From Mucilaginibacter jinjuensis (GTDB taxonomy: Bacteria; Bacteroidota; Bacteroidia; Sphingobacteriales; Sphingobacteriaceae): a stretch of 64,000 nucleotides of DNA. The stretch spans positions 2,728,001 through 2,792,000 of the forward strand of contig NZ_CP117167.1 in the NCBI RefSeq assembly GCF_028596025.1, in the 5' to 3' direction. Each line of letters begins with the position of its first letter. The stretch's first letter is position 1. Shown here one piece after another: positions 45,769-54,049 of this stretch. Position numbers and translations under genes: made by a program. The notes under the pieces were generated by a model. The model was not told the origin of the DNA, did no database searches, and saw nothing but the letters and a program-made list of their open reading frames with translations.

Positions 45769-47124
45769 ATGGAAAACTCACGTCGTCAATTTATAAAACA
45801 AAGCGCTCTGTTAGGGGCTGGTGTTATGGCTTCAAAAGTATCATGGTCGGCACAAAGCTATCGCCGTATTATGGGTTCAAATGATCGGGTACGGATCGGG
45901 GTTGTCGGCTTTTCAGACCGCCACAGAAACTCGCATCTGCCCAGCTTTATGAACTGTTATAAAGAACTCAACTTTGATGTGGTAGCCGTATCCGACCTCT
46001 GGAACCGCCGACGCGACGAAGGTGTTGCTATCTGGAAAGATAAAATGGGACATGATATTGTAGCCTGCCGCAATAACGATGAGCTATACAGCAAAAAACT
46101 GGTTGATGCAGTGTTTATCAGCACTGCCGATTTTCAGCACGCCCAGCATACCATCGAAGCCGTTAAGGCTGGCTGCGATGCCTATGTAGAAAAGCCTTTT
46201 GCCGAGAGCATGGAAGATAACCGTGCAGCTTTGAAAGCAGTTAAGGAAAGCAGCCGCATTGTACAAATTGGTTCACAGCGCAGGAGCGGGGCTAATTATA
46301 TGGCTGCCGATGAGTTTATTAAATCGGGTAAGTTTGGGCCGATAACCATGGTTGAGTTGACCTGGAACGTAAACCAGCCGGGCCGCTGGCGTAGGCCGGA
46401 GTTAGTAGCGCTGCTAAAAGAACAGGATACCGACTGGAAACGCTTCCTCATTAATCGCCCTTATGAAGCCTTCGACCCGAGAAAATATTTGGAATACCGT
46501 TTGTTCTGGCCATATTCATCAGGTTTGCCCGGCCAGTGGATGAGCCACCAGATCGATACCGTACACTGGTTTAGCGGCTTAAAACATCCGCGCAGCGTGG
46601 TTGCCAATGGCGGTATTTATACCTGGAAAGATGGCCGCAAAAACTGGGATACCATAACAGCGGTGTTTGACTATGGCCCACAGGACGACCCATCAAATGG
46701 TTTCCAGGTTACGTTTGCTTCGCGAATGGGAAATGGGGATGAGAACCCGGCCGAGATCTATTACAGTAATGGCGGTGAATTAAACCTGAATACTAATAAA
46801 GTTTCGCCAAGAGGAGGGTTAACCGAAAAAATGGCCGCTGCCATGAACCTGAAACCTAACCTGCTGCCCGAACTTGATTTAGCTAATACCGGTAAAGTAG
46901 AGGTGGCAGCCAATACAGGAGGCGATATACTTACATCGAATCACGTGCGCAACTGGATGGAATGTGTACGCAGCCGTAAACAGCCACACGCGCCGGTTGA
47001 GGTGGGTTATGCGCACTCCATCGCCAACATCATGACGACGGCGGCCTCACATACAGGCACCAGGGCAACTTTTGATGAGCATACACAAGAGGTGATGGTT
47101 AATGGAAAAGTATTTAAATCTTAG
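45769..47124 (+). CDS. Gfo/Idh/MocA oxidoreductase with Tat signal
   Basis: 451 residues. A twin-arginine signal SRRQFIKQSALLGAGVMAS lies at residues 4-22, so the enzyme is exported folded with NAD(P) bound. The Rossmann part reads VRIGVVGFSDRHRNSHLPSF, then AVSDLWNRR and the conserved YVEKPFAESMEDNRAA with the catalytic-dyad Lys, followed by a C-terminal sugar-binding domain. Probably a glycoside or sugar 3-dehydrogenase, given the adjacent DUF1080 gene. Cofactor recycling is not evident in the neighbourhood. Confidence 0.92.
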   Translation: MENSRRQFIKQSALLGAGVMASKVSWSAQSYRRIMGSNDRVRIGVVGFSDRHRNSHLPSFMNCYKELNFDVVAVSDLWNRRRDEGVAIWKDKMGHDIVACRNNDELYSKKLVDAVFISTADFQHAQHTIEAVKAGCDAYVEKPFAESMEDNRAALKAVKESSRIVQIGSQRRSGANYMAADEFIKSGKFGPITMVELTWNVNQPGRWRRPELVALLKEQDTDWKRFLINRPYEAFDPRKYLEYRLFWPYSSGLPGQWMSHQIDTVHWFSGLKHPRSVVANGGIYTWKDGRKNWDTITAVFDYGPQDDPSNGFQVTFASRMGNGDENPAEIYYSNGGELNLNTNKVSPRGGLTEKMAAAMNLKPNLLPELDLANTGKVEVAANTGGDILTSNHVRNWMECVRSRKQPHAPVEVGYAHSIANIMTTAASHTGTRATFDEHTQEVMVNGKVFKS

Positions 47125-47160
47125 ATGTGAGATATTAGATTTGAGATATGAGATAAAATT

Positions 47161-47286
47161 GCCCGTTCAAGCGTCCACGCTTGAACTTGTTTTAGAGTAA
47201 GCGTCCACGCTTACTTTATAACTTTTAACCAGGAGCGTGGACGCTCACTATAAAAGATATGTTCAAGCGTGGACGCTTGAACGGGC
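47161..47286. repeat. Nested palindromic repeat GTTCAAGCGTCCACGCTTGA type
   Basis: Perfect 26-bp inverted arms (47161-47186 and 47261-47286) begin GCCCGTTCAAGCG. Each arm itself is a palindrome around GCGTCCACGC. Two further related palindromes lie inside (47198-47213, 47234-47245). It occupies most of the gap between the oxidoreductase and the DUF6807 gene. No coding sequence. Confidence 0.9.
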
Positions 47287-47326
47287 GGATGGTGTTAGAA
47301 CGGGCGTATATTTCTAAACTTGACCA

Positions 47327-48355
47327 ATGAAACTACAATTGATTATATTATTGTCAACTATACCTCTCGCTCTTTTCGCGCAGCAAAAAGAACGGGTGAG
47401 TGTTTTAAGGCCTGTTGGTAAAAGCGAGGTGAATATTTCTATCGGTGGTAAACCATTTACCAGTTTTTTGTACCCTGATAGTTTAGAGAAACCAGTCTTG
47501 TACCCGGTACATGCTGCTAACGGGACGATTGTTACCCGTGGTTTTCCGCTCAACCCCAAAGCTGGCGAGCCTACAGATCACCCGCATCACATCGGTATCT
47601 GGTTTAATTATGAGAATTTGAACGGGCTTGATTTCTGGAATAACTCGTACGCTATCCCGGCAGATAAGAAGCATTTATATGGTTGGATTAAGACTGATAA
47701 GATCCTTGAAACAGTAAGCGGAACCACCGGTAAATTAGGCTACCACGCCAATTGGGTAAATCAGCATAATGAAGTTCAGATGGAAGAAACCACTCATTTT
47801 CAATTTAGCGGTACAGCACATCAGCGGATTATAGATAGGGTAACTACCTTAAAGGCTGTTAAAGAATGTTTGTTTACTGATGCCAAGGATGGCATGCTCG
47901 GCCTGCGGTTGGCTCATGAACTACAGATCCCGGCTACAGAAGACCAAAAGTTTACAGATAACAAAGGCAACGTAACGGTAGTTAAAGCAGGCGACGACCA
48001 TATAGCCAACGGCAACTACCTAACCAGCGAAGGCAAGCAAGGTAATGATGCCTGGAGTACACGCGGCGTTTGGTGCAAAGTATACGGCAAAATGGGAAGC
48101 GATTCGGTGAGTATTGCTATTATCGATCATCCGAAGAACCCTAATTATCCAACCTTCTGGCACGCGCGTGGTTATGGATTGTTTGCAGCCAATCCACTGG
48201 GCGAAAAGATCTTTACAAATGGAAAATCGACTAAAAACCTGCATTTAAATAAAGGAGAATCGGTTACGTTTCGGTACAGGATTGTGATTGAGGATGGTGA
48301 GACGACAAGTTCTGTAGCTCAGTTGAATGCAATGGCTCGAGCGTTTGCAAAGTAA
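47327..48355 (+). CDS. Secreted DUF6807 (PmoA-like) protein
   Basis: 342 residues with a signal peptide (LIILLSTIPLALFAQ). The conserved blocks FTSFLYPDSLEKPVLYPVHA, RGFPLNPKAGEPTDHPHHIG, GLDFWNN, and IAIIDHPKNPNYPTFWHARG fit the DUF6807 family, often named methane oxygenase PmoA although it is unrelated to methane oxidation. These usually sit with Gfo/Idh and DUF1080 genes in sugar clusters, as here. Role unknown. A palindromic repeat separates it from the oxidoreductase. Confidence 0.88.
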   Translation: MKLQLIILLSTIPLALFAQQKERVSVLRPVGKSEVNISIGGKPFTSFLYPDSLEKPVLYPVHAANGTIVTRGFPLNPKAGEPTDHPHHIGIWFNYENLNGLDFWNNSYAIPADKKHLYGWIKTDKILETVSGTTGKLGYHANWVNQHNEVQMEETTHFQFSGTAHQRIIDRVTTLKAVKECLFTDAKDGMLGLRLAHELQIPATEDQKFTDNKGNVTVVKAGDDHIANGNYLTSEGKQGNDAWSTRGVWCKVYGKMGSDSVSIAIIDHPKNPNYPTFWHARGYGLFAANPLGEKIFTNGKSTKNLHLNKGESVTFRYRIVIEDGETTSSVAQLNAMARAFAK

Positions 48356-48377
48356 ATGTCAGATAGAATAATAATTA

Positions 48378-48407
48378 TTGGTTAATAAATACCAAGTGGT
48401 ATATTTG
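48378..48407 (+). promoter_or_regulatory. Promoter and operator site A of the TetR gene
   Basis: TTG (48378-48380), a 19-bp spacer and TATATTTG (48400-48407) match the Bacteroidota promoter. The palindrome ATACCAAGTGGTAT (48389-48402) overlaps the spacer and the -7 element, so a bound repressor would block it. Transcription would start at or within a few bases of the ATG (48412), giving a leaderless or near-leaderless message. Confidence 0.6.
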
Positions 48408-48411
48408 TGGT

Positions 48412-49014
48412 ATGGAAACTAAACTACCCAAAGCAGAACGTACACGCCAGTTTATTATTGAAACTACATCGGGTATTTTCAATATGAAGGGTTACGCGGG
48501 TACATCTATGTCGGACATTACCGACGCTACCGGTTTAACCAAAGGCAGCATCTACGGTAATTTCGAAAACAAAGAAGAAGTTGCCCTGGCAGTATTCGAT
48601 TATAATCATGGTAAAGTTTCACAGGCTATCAGCCAATATATTAATAAAGCCAAAACTTACCACGATAAACTGATGGTTTATGCCCAGGTTTACGATCAGT
48701 ACTCTCGTAATATATTTCCAAAGGGTGGGTGCCCCATGTTAAATACTGCAATTGAGGCTGATGATACCAATCCGTTATTAAAAGAGCGTGCAGCTAAAGC
48801 GTTATTAAGCTGGAAAAAAAGAATAACAGACCTGATAGAAGGTGGTATTGCAGCGGGCGAGTTTAAACCGGGGATCGATACCAATCAAACCGCCTTATCC
48901 ATGATTGCCCTGATAGAAGGCGGCATTATGATTGCCAAAGTAACCAACAGCCAAACCAATCTGGATACCATACTAAAGACAGTAGAAATGCTGGTTAATC
49001 AGTTAAAAGCGTAA
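48412..49014 (+). CDS. TetR-family transcriptional repressor
   Basis: 200 residues. The N-terminal helix-turn-helix (~9-57) reads ERTRQFIIETTSGIFNMKGY, AGTSMSDITDATGLTKGSIY and GNFENKEEVALAVFDYN. The C-terminal ligand-binding half is helical (YAQVYDQYSRNIFPKGGCPM, ALIEGGIMIAKVTNSQTNLD). A palindromic site overlaps its own promoter, so autorepression is expected. It lies before the MFS exporter, whose promoter has two copies of the same site. The ligand is unknown. Confidence 0.93.
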   Translation: METKLPKAERTRQFIIETTSGIFNMKGYAGTSMSDITDATGLTKGSIYGNFENKEEVALAVFDYNHGKVSQAISQYINKAKTYHDKLMVYAQVYDQYSRNIFPKGGCPMLNTAIEADDTNPLLKERAAKALLSWKKRITDLIEGGIAAGEFKPGIDTNQTALSMIALIEGGIMIAKVTNSQTNLDTILKTVEMLVNQLKA

Positions 49015-49021
49015 CGCTTTT

Positions 49022-49053
49022 TTTGACATAAAAAATACCATTCGGTATATTTT
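49022..49053 (+). promoter_or_regulatory. Promoter and operator site B of the MFS exporter
   Basis: TTTG (49022-49025), 20 bp spacer, and TATATTTT (49046-49053) form a promoter-like pair. The palindrome ATACCATTCGGTAT (49035-49048) covers the spacer and the first bases of the -7 box. Confidence 0.55.
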
Positions 49054-49110
49054 ATGTATTAATATTGCATCGTTAAATCACAGATAAATAATATCGTCAC
49101 AAGTTAAAAT

Positions 49111-49124
49111 ATACCGATTGGTAT
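49111..49124 (+). promoter_or_regulatory. Operator site C before the MFS start codon
   Basis: ATACCGATTGGTAT, a second copy of the palindrome, extended to TATACC…GGTATA, lies 7 bp before the ATG at 49132 and 62 bp after site B. It could act as a roadblock or allow co-operative binding. Confidence 0.6.
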
Positions 49125-49131
49125 AAAATAT

Positions 49132-50682
49132 ATGAGCCCCTTAAAACGTCAACTACTTATCCTTACGGTTATCCTCGCAGCCATTATGGAGCTGATAGAT
49201 ACCTCCATTGTAAACGTGGCACTCAATTACATGAGCGGTAACCTGGGGTCAACTTTAGAGGATACATCATGGGTAATTACCTCTTATGCCATTGCCAATG
49301 TAATTATTATCCCGATGACGAGCTTTTTGAGCAACCGACTGGGCCGCCGTAAATATTATATTGGTTCTATCATTGTGTTCGTATTTTGTTCGCTCATGTG
49401 CGGGCAGGCTACCAGTATCTGGATGCTGGTGTTCTTTAGGTTCTGGCAGGGAATGGGAGGAGGTGCGTTGCTATCGGTTTCGGCATCAGTGGTTTATGAG
49501 ATGTTCCCTAAAGAAAAACTGGGTACAGCAAGCGCTTTATTTGGTATCGGGGTATTTATCGGCCCAACCATTGGCCCAACTTTGGGTGGTTACATCACCG
49601 AAAATTACTCATGGCCCTGGATCTTTTATATTAATGTACCCATTGGTATTGCGGCGGCGATTTCTTGTTACTTTTTACTGCCGGAGCTGGCCATCAGGAA
49701 TAAAACCAGCAAAGTAGACTGGTGGGGAATCATTTTCCTCATCGTCGGCATAGGTTCTCTGCAAACTGTATTAGAACGCGGGCAGACCGACGATTGGTTT
49801 GCAGCTACTTATATCCTTGTACTTACCATCACATCTGTAATCAGCTTAACGGCCTTCATGCTCAGGGAACTCAGTATTGATTATCCTGTGGTTGATCTTA
49901 AGGTGTTGAAAAGCAAATCGCTCAGTATAGCAGCCATACTCACTTTTATTACCGGGATGGGCATGTTTACCTCTATATTCCTGACACCGGTTATTGCGCA
50001 AAGGCTCTTGGGCTTTAGCCCTTCAGAAACGGGTGTATTACTATTGCCCGGCGCTGTATTGGCCGTATTTGCGTTGATTGTATCGGGTAAATTATTGCAA
50101 AGTGGTGTATCGCCGGTGCTGATCATCTTTGTGGGCTTTCTATGCTTCATCTACTTTAACTGGTCCATGTCGCAGATCAGCCTTGATACATCTGCACGGT
50201 ATATTACGCTGAAATTGATATTCCGGGCTTTGGGGATGGCCTTGTTAACCGTGCCGCTGAGCACGCTGGCCGTATCGTCCCTGAAACCACAGGAAATGCC
50301 ACAGGGAACAGCACTCAACAACATGATGCGCCAGCTGGGAGGTTCGTTCGGTATCTCTATCATTAACACTTATTCGGCCCGCAGAACGGCTTCGCACAGG
50401 GTTGATCTGATTAGTCATGTAACCAACGATAATGCACCCACAGCCGAGCGGATAGTTTCATACACGCACTACTTTCAGCAAAAGGGGATAGGCCTGTTCG
50501 ATGCTAAATTAAAGGCCATGAAAATAATTGATCTCGCTATCGTAAAGCAATCAACTTTAATGAGTTATATTGATTCTTATTTTCTCATAGGGCTACTTTT
50601 TGCGCTGGCGCTGCCACTTTTATTATTCGTAATGAAACGCACTAAAAAGCTACCGGCAGGTGTGGTAGTATCCGACCATTAA
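49132..50682 (+). CDS. DHA2-family MFS drug exporter (EmrB/QacA type)
   Basis: 516 residues with about 14 TM helices. Diagnostic pieces are LAAIMELIDTSIVNVALNYM (helix 1 with the acidic residue), DTSWVITSYAIANVIIIPMT, LSNRLGRRKYY (motif A), FRFWQGMGGGALLSVSASVV and GPTIGPTLGGYITENYSWPW (motif C), all typical of EmrB/QacA DHA2 transporters. It is a proton-driven exporter of hydrophobic compounds. No EmrA-like adaptor or outer-membrane factor gene is next to it. An SDR follows after 43 bp. Two TetR-type operators are in its promoter region. Confidence 0.95.
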   Translation: MSPLKRQLLILTVILAAIMELIDTSIVNVALNYMSGNLGSTLEDTSWVITSYAIANVIIIPMTSFLSNRLGRRKYYIGSIIVFVFCSLMCGQATSIWMLVFFRFWQGMGGGALLSVSASVVYEMFPKEKLGTASALFGIGVFIGPTIGPTLGGYITENYSWPWIFYINVPIGIAAAISCYFLLPELAIRNKTSKVDWWGIIFLIVGIGSLQTVLERGQTDDWFAATYILVLTITSVISLTAFMLRELSIDYPVVDLKVLKSKSLSIAAILTFITGMGMFTSIFLTPVIAQRLLGFSPSETGVLLLPGAVLAVFALIVSGKLLQSGVSPVLIIFVGFLCFIYFNWSMSQISLDTSARYITLKLIFRALGMALLTVPLSTLAVSSLKPQEMPQGTALNNMMRQLGGSFGISIINTYSARRTASHRVDLISHVTNDNAPTAERIVSYTHYFQQKGIGLFDAKLKAMKIIDLAIVKQSTLMSYIDSYFLIGLLFALALPLLLFVMKRTKKLPAGVVVSDH

Positions 50683-50725
50683 CGTTCAATTTATATCTAT
50701 AAACACAAATAAAAAATCAAGCAAA

Positions 50726-51469
50726 ATGAATATTTCGAATAAAACAGTCCTGATTATTGGCGGTAGTGCCGGTATTGGATTTGAAACCGCAAAACTGTTA
50801 ACCTCAAAAGGCAACAAAGTAATTATCACCGGTCGCGATGAGAACCGTTTGAAAGCCGCAGCCGCAAAAATTGAAGGCGTAAGTTATTTCGTTGGTGATG
50901 TGAGCAGCGAAGCTGATACCCTTAAACTGGTAGATTATATCAATCAAAATTTCCCTCAGTTGGATGTGCTGATCAATAACGCAGGCCGTGCTGTTGTATA
51001 TCAACTTACCGATAATGCTAATGCCTTTGATATTGCCAGCGATGAGATACTGACTAACTATTTAGCTATTATCCGCCTGACAGAGAAATTGTTGCCTGTG
51101 TTAAGAGCACAAAAAGAAGCTGTTATAGTTAACGTAACCTCTATCGTGGTATTTGCACCGGGTGCTTCATTACCAACTTATGCTGCAAGTAAAGCTGCCC
51201 TGCACTCATACACCCGCTCATTACGTTATGCGCTTAAAGATACCGGCGTTAAAGTATTTGAACTGATGCCGCCATTGGTTGATACTGATTTTTCTACAGA
51301 AATTGGTGGCCATAACGGCATCCCTCCATCACAAGTGGCTGAAGAGTTACTGGACGGATTAACCAATGATGTTGCCGAAATACATGTTGGCCAAACTGCT
51401 GATATGTATAAGCTGTATCTTTCTTCGCCAGAACAAGCACTGCTTGTTTTGAACTCAAGAGGGGAATAA
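50726..51469 (+). CDS. Short-chain dehydrogenase (DltE-like SDR)
   Basis: 247 residues. Cofactor motif IGGSAGIGFETAKLL, VLINNAGRAVVYQL, the catalytic Ser region VNVTSIVVFAPG and the YAASK Tyr-Lys pair are intact; VFELMPPLVDTDFSTE follows. It belongs to classical SDRs of the DltE-like kind. It lies 43 bp after the MFS gene without its own operator copy, so it is likely co-transcribed from the TetR-controlled promoter. Substrate unknown. A strong bidirectional terminator follows. Confidence 0.9.
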   Translation: MNISNKTVLIIGGSAGIGFETAKLLTSKGNKVIITGRDENRLKAAAAKIEGVSYFVGDVSSEADTLKLVDYINQNFPQLDVLINNAGRAVVYQLTDNANAFDIASDEILTNYLAIIRLTEKLLPVLRAQKEAVIVNVTSIVVFAPGASLPTYAASKAALHSYTRSLRYALKDTGVKVFELMPPLVDTDFSTEIGGHNGIPPSQVAEELLDGLTNDVAEIHVGQTADMYKLYLSSPEQALLVLNSRGE

Positions 51470-51473
51470 TTTT

Positions 51474-51510
51474 TTGACATCCTGAGTGATAGCGAAAGAT
51501 CTTCTTCGTT
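51474..51510. repeat. Half copy of the family 3 repeat
   Basis: TTTTGACATCCTGAGTGATA and AGCGAAAGATCTTCTTCG match the left arm of the repeat at 8912-8993; the right arm is missing. Confidence 0.6.
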
Positions 51511-51520
51511 AGCTGTGGGT

Positions 51521-51570
51521 TATATAGAAAAAGGGGCTGAAAAATATTTTTCAGCCCCTTTTTCTATATA
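51521..51570. terminator. Bidirectional terminator with perfect 24-bp stem
   Basis: A perfect inverted repeat (51521-51544 with 51547-51570) with a 2-base loop, containing GGGGCTGAAAAA and TTTTTCAGCCCC, lies between the convergent SDR and fabF genes. T-runs in both arms allow it to work for either strand. Confidence 0.9.
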
Positions 51571-51579
51571 ATTAGAAAC

Positions 51580-52824
51580 TTAAAACTTCTTAAACACGGC
51601 AATACCATTATGGCCACCAAAGCCAAATGTATTGCTCATGGTTACATCAACCTTATGGCTGATGGCTTCTTTCAACACAATGTTTAAACTATCAGGAATT
51701 GCCGGGTCTAATACCTCTGTATTAATAGTCGGCGGTATTACCTGGTCTTTGATACTCATTAAACAAACAATAGCTTCAATAGCACCTGCTGCACCCAGTA
51801 GGTGGCCGGTCATTGATTTGGTTGCGCTGATCTGCATGTTGTTTTTCTCGCCTTTGGTCAAATTTAAAATTGCTTTTAATTCTGAAAGATCACCAACCGG
51901 GGTAGAAGTGGCATGCATGTTCAGGTAATCAACATCGGCAATGGTTAAGCCAGATTCTGTTAATGCCAGGTCCATTGCTTTGGCTGCGCCCAAACCTTCT
52001 GGGTGGGTAGCTGTCATGTGGTAGGCATCGGCTGTCATGGCTGCTCCTGTAACTTCAGCATAAATATGTGCACCACGTGCTTTGGCGTGTTCATATTCTT
52101 CCAAAACTAAAGCACCAGCACCTTCACCCATCACAAAGCCGTCGCGGTTTACATCGAACGGACGTGATGCATGCTCAGGATCAGTGTTATTGGTCGACAT
52201 GGCTTTCATCGAACTAAAGCCACCAAAAGATGCCTGCGTAATAGGAGCTTCAGAACCACCGGTAACGATGATCTTAGCTTTGCCTAAACGGATATAGTTA
52301 AAGGCATCCATGATGGCCGTATTTGAAGTGGCACAAGCGGAAACTGTAGTATAGTTGATACCCATGTAGCCATTACGCAGCGATACCATGCCCGAAGCCA
52401 TGTTAACCAGCATTTTAGGGATAAAGAATGGGTTAAATCTTGGATGGCCGTCGCCTGTGGCATAACCGGTAACCTGCTCTTCAAAGGTTTCCATGCCGCC
52501 CTGGCCCGATCCCCAGATCACACCCACATCAAACGGGTCCATCTTACTGAAATCGAAGCCCGAATCTTTAATGGCTTCGTCCGTAGCAACAAAAGCATAT
52601 TGTGTAAATGAATCGGTACGTTTTAAATCTGCACGGTCTATAAAGTCGGCAGCGTTAAAATCTTTAAGCTCGCAAGCCACCTGGCTGCGAAACAAAGAAG
52701 GATCGAACTTAGTGATTCGCGAAGCGCCGCTTTTCCCAGCCACGATATTCTGCCAAAATGATTTTACATCGTTACCGATAGGGGTTAATGCACCAAGGCC
52801 GGTAACTACCACTCTTTTTAACAT
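51580..52824 (-). CDS. fabF: Beta-ketoacyl-ACP synthase II (FabF type)
   Basis: 414 residues. It condenses malonyl-ACP with acyl-ACP in fatty-acid (or polyketide-type) chain elongation. The catalytic triad is intact: Cys164 in TVSACATSNTAIMDA, the HATSTPVGD His and the KSMTGHLLGAAGAIEA Lys/His block; MSNTFGFGGHNG is at the C-terminus. No acpP, fabD or rnc lies nearby, unlike the usual housekeeping locus, and a TetR-type operator is in its promoter. It may therefore be a second, regulated synthase. A housekeeping role cannot be excluded without the rest of the genome. Confidence 0.93.
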   Translation of the reverse strand: MLKRVVVTGLGALTPIGNDVKSFWQNIVAGKSGASRITKFDPSLFRSQVACELKDFNAADFIDRADLKRTDSFTQYAFVATDEAIKDSGFDFSKMDPFDVGVIWGSGQGGMETFEEQVTGYATGDGHPRFNPFFIPKMLVNMASGMVSLRNGYMGINYTTVSACATSNTAIMDAFNYIRLGKAKIIVTGGSEAPITQASFGGFSSMKAMSTNNTDPEHASRPFDVNRDGFVMGEGAGALVLEEYEHAKARGAHIYAEVTGAAMTADAYHMTATHPEGLGAAKAMDLALTESGLTIADVDYLNMHATSTPVGDLSELKAILNLTKGEKNNMQISATKSMTGHLLGAAGAIEAIVCLMSIKDQVIPPTINTEVLDPAIPDSLNIVLKEAISHKVDVTMSNTFGFGGHNGIAVFKKF

Positions 52825-52845
52825 GTTCTTATTTTAAAATTTGGG

Positions 52846-52880
52846 CAAATGTACAAAATAATTAAAATACCAATCGGTAT
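52846..52880 (-). promoter_or_regulatory. fabF promoter with operator site D
   Basis: On the minus strand TACATTTG (52853 to 52846) is an exact -7 match. TTG at 52873-52871 lies 17 bp upstream, a slightly short spacing for the -33 box. The palindrome ATACCAATCGGTAT (plus-strand 52867-52880) covers that -33 region. The leader to the fabF ATG is about 16 nt. The site also faces the divergent methyltransferase gene. Confidence 0.5.
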
Positions 52881-52967
52881 ATAATTGTTTGCCAATTGTA
52901 AACCTATTTTAGAGCATTTGAAAGCCATTTTAAAACGTTAATTTTAACCTCCCAAACGCGAAATTCC

Positions 52968-53834
52968 ATGTCGAACCCAACAGATAACCGCGATTACAGC
53001 ACCATTAGTCCATCGGCAAAAGCATTGCTGTATTTAAAGGGGCTTACCAGTATCCCTTTTGCCAAAGCCGCTGCCGAACAAATGATGCTGCCCGATAAAT
53101 ATGAGCCCGATTTCAGTCTCCGCGATTTTGGCTTTTGGACACGTGTAGTGCATTTCGAAAGCCGGTATTGGAGCCTGGATTATTTGCTGGCCAGTACAGG
53201 GGCGAAGAATGTGTTGGAACTATCTTCAGGATTCTCTTTTCGTGGATTAGCAGCTGTTGCAGACCGAGCCGATCTGCATTATATTGATACCGATCTCCCG
53301 GAGGTAATAGCTACCAAAAAGCAATTACTGGAAGCCATTAAACCCGAATTGAAAGGGACGTTAGATGTATTGCCGCTTAACGCTTTGGATGAAGAAGCGT
53401 TTCGTAAAACGGTTGATCGTTTCCCGGCAGGTGAAGTTGCTATTGTAAACGAGGGCTTGCTGATGTATCTCGGCCTCACTGAAAAAGAAAAACTCTGCCG
53501 CATTATTCACCGCATTTTATCTGAAAGAGGAGGCTATTGGATCACCGCCGATATTTACATTAAACGTGCAAACCGGGACCGCCTGATGATGAATGATCAG
53601 TTGAATGAATTCTTCAAACAACATAATATAGACGAGCAAATGTTTGAAAGCTTTGAAGAAGCCGAAGAGTTTTTTAATAAAAATGGTTTTGTGGTTGATA
53701 AAGAAGCTGTGCCCGATCGTGATAAGCTGACATCATTAACTTATATGCTGCAAAGTGCCACAGAAGAGCAGTTAAATGATTTGAGATCGAGAAAGCGCAT
53801 CCAGACCTCGTGGCGGTTGAAGATTGCACCTTAA
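52968..53834 (+). CDS. SAM-dependent methyltransferase, leucine-carboxymethyltransferase-like
   Basis: 288 residues. The class I methyltransferase core has ARTRVVHFESRYWSL-like start FWTRVVHFESRYWSLDYLLA, the motif I LELSSGFSFRGLAAVADRA, LHYIDTDLPEVIATKKQLLE (SAM ribose-binding acid) and NEGLLMYLGLTEKEKLCRII. This combination fits the PF04072 family, which includes O-methyltransferases of polyketide pathways. It is divergent from fabF across a 143-bp region holding operator site D. Substrate unknown. Confidence 0.85.
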   Translation: MSNPTDNRDYSTISPSAKALLYLKGLTSIPFAKAAAEQMMLPDKYEPDFSLRDFGFWTRVVHFESRYWSLDYLLASTGAKNVLELSSGFSFRGLAAVADRADLHYIDTDLPEVIATKKQLLEAIKPELKGTLDVLPLNALDEEAFRKTVDRFPAGEVAIVNEGLLMYLGLTEKEKLCRIIHRILSERGGYWITADIYIKRANRDRLMMNDQLNEFFKQHNIDEQMFESFEEAEEFFNKNGFVVDKEAVPDRDKLTSLTYMLQSATEEQLNDLRSRKRIQTSWRLKIAP

Positions 53835-53879
53835 TAGAATTAAATGCAATTTAGCAACTGTTATTGATTGTGACCACCT

Positions 53880-54017
53880 ATGAAGGATAAAGAAAAATTG
53901 GATGTAAGTTTCTGGACCAAGTACAAACAATTTGCCGGTAACGAAATTTTGCTTTATGTAATTATGATTGTAGGGATTGTACTGGGCATTTTTATCATTT
54001 CATTTTTTGTAAAATAG
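53880..54017 (+). CDS. 45-residue single-TM microprotein
   Basis: A short frame from ATG 53880 to TAG 54015-54017. The N-terminal half is charged (MKDKEKLDVSFWTKYKQF), followed by one strong TM helix (~22-44, LLYVIMIVGIVLGIFIISFF) and a final VK. The composition is that of a bona fide tiny membrane protein and it sits 45 bp after the methyltransferase on the same strand. I do not recognise it; coding status rests on sequence character only. Confidence 0.55.
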   Translation: MKDKEKLDVSFWTKYKQFAGNEILLYVIMIVGIVLGIFIISFFVK

Positions 54018-54049
54018 AGGTAAGTTTTGCCCTGTTCTTAGTCAGATAC

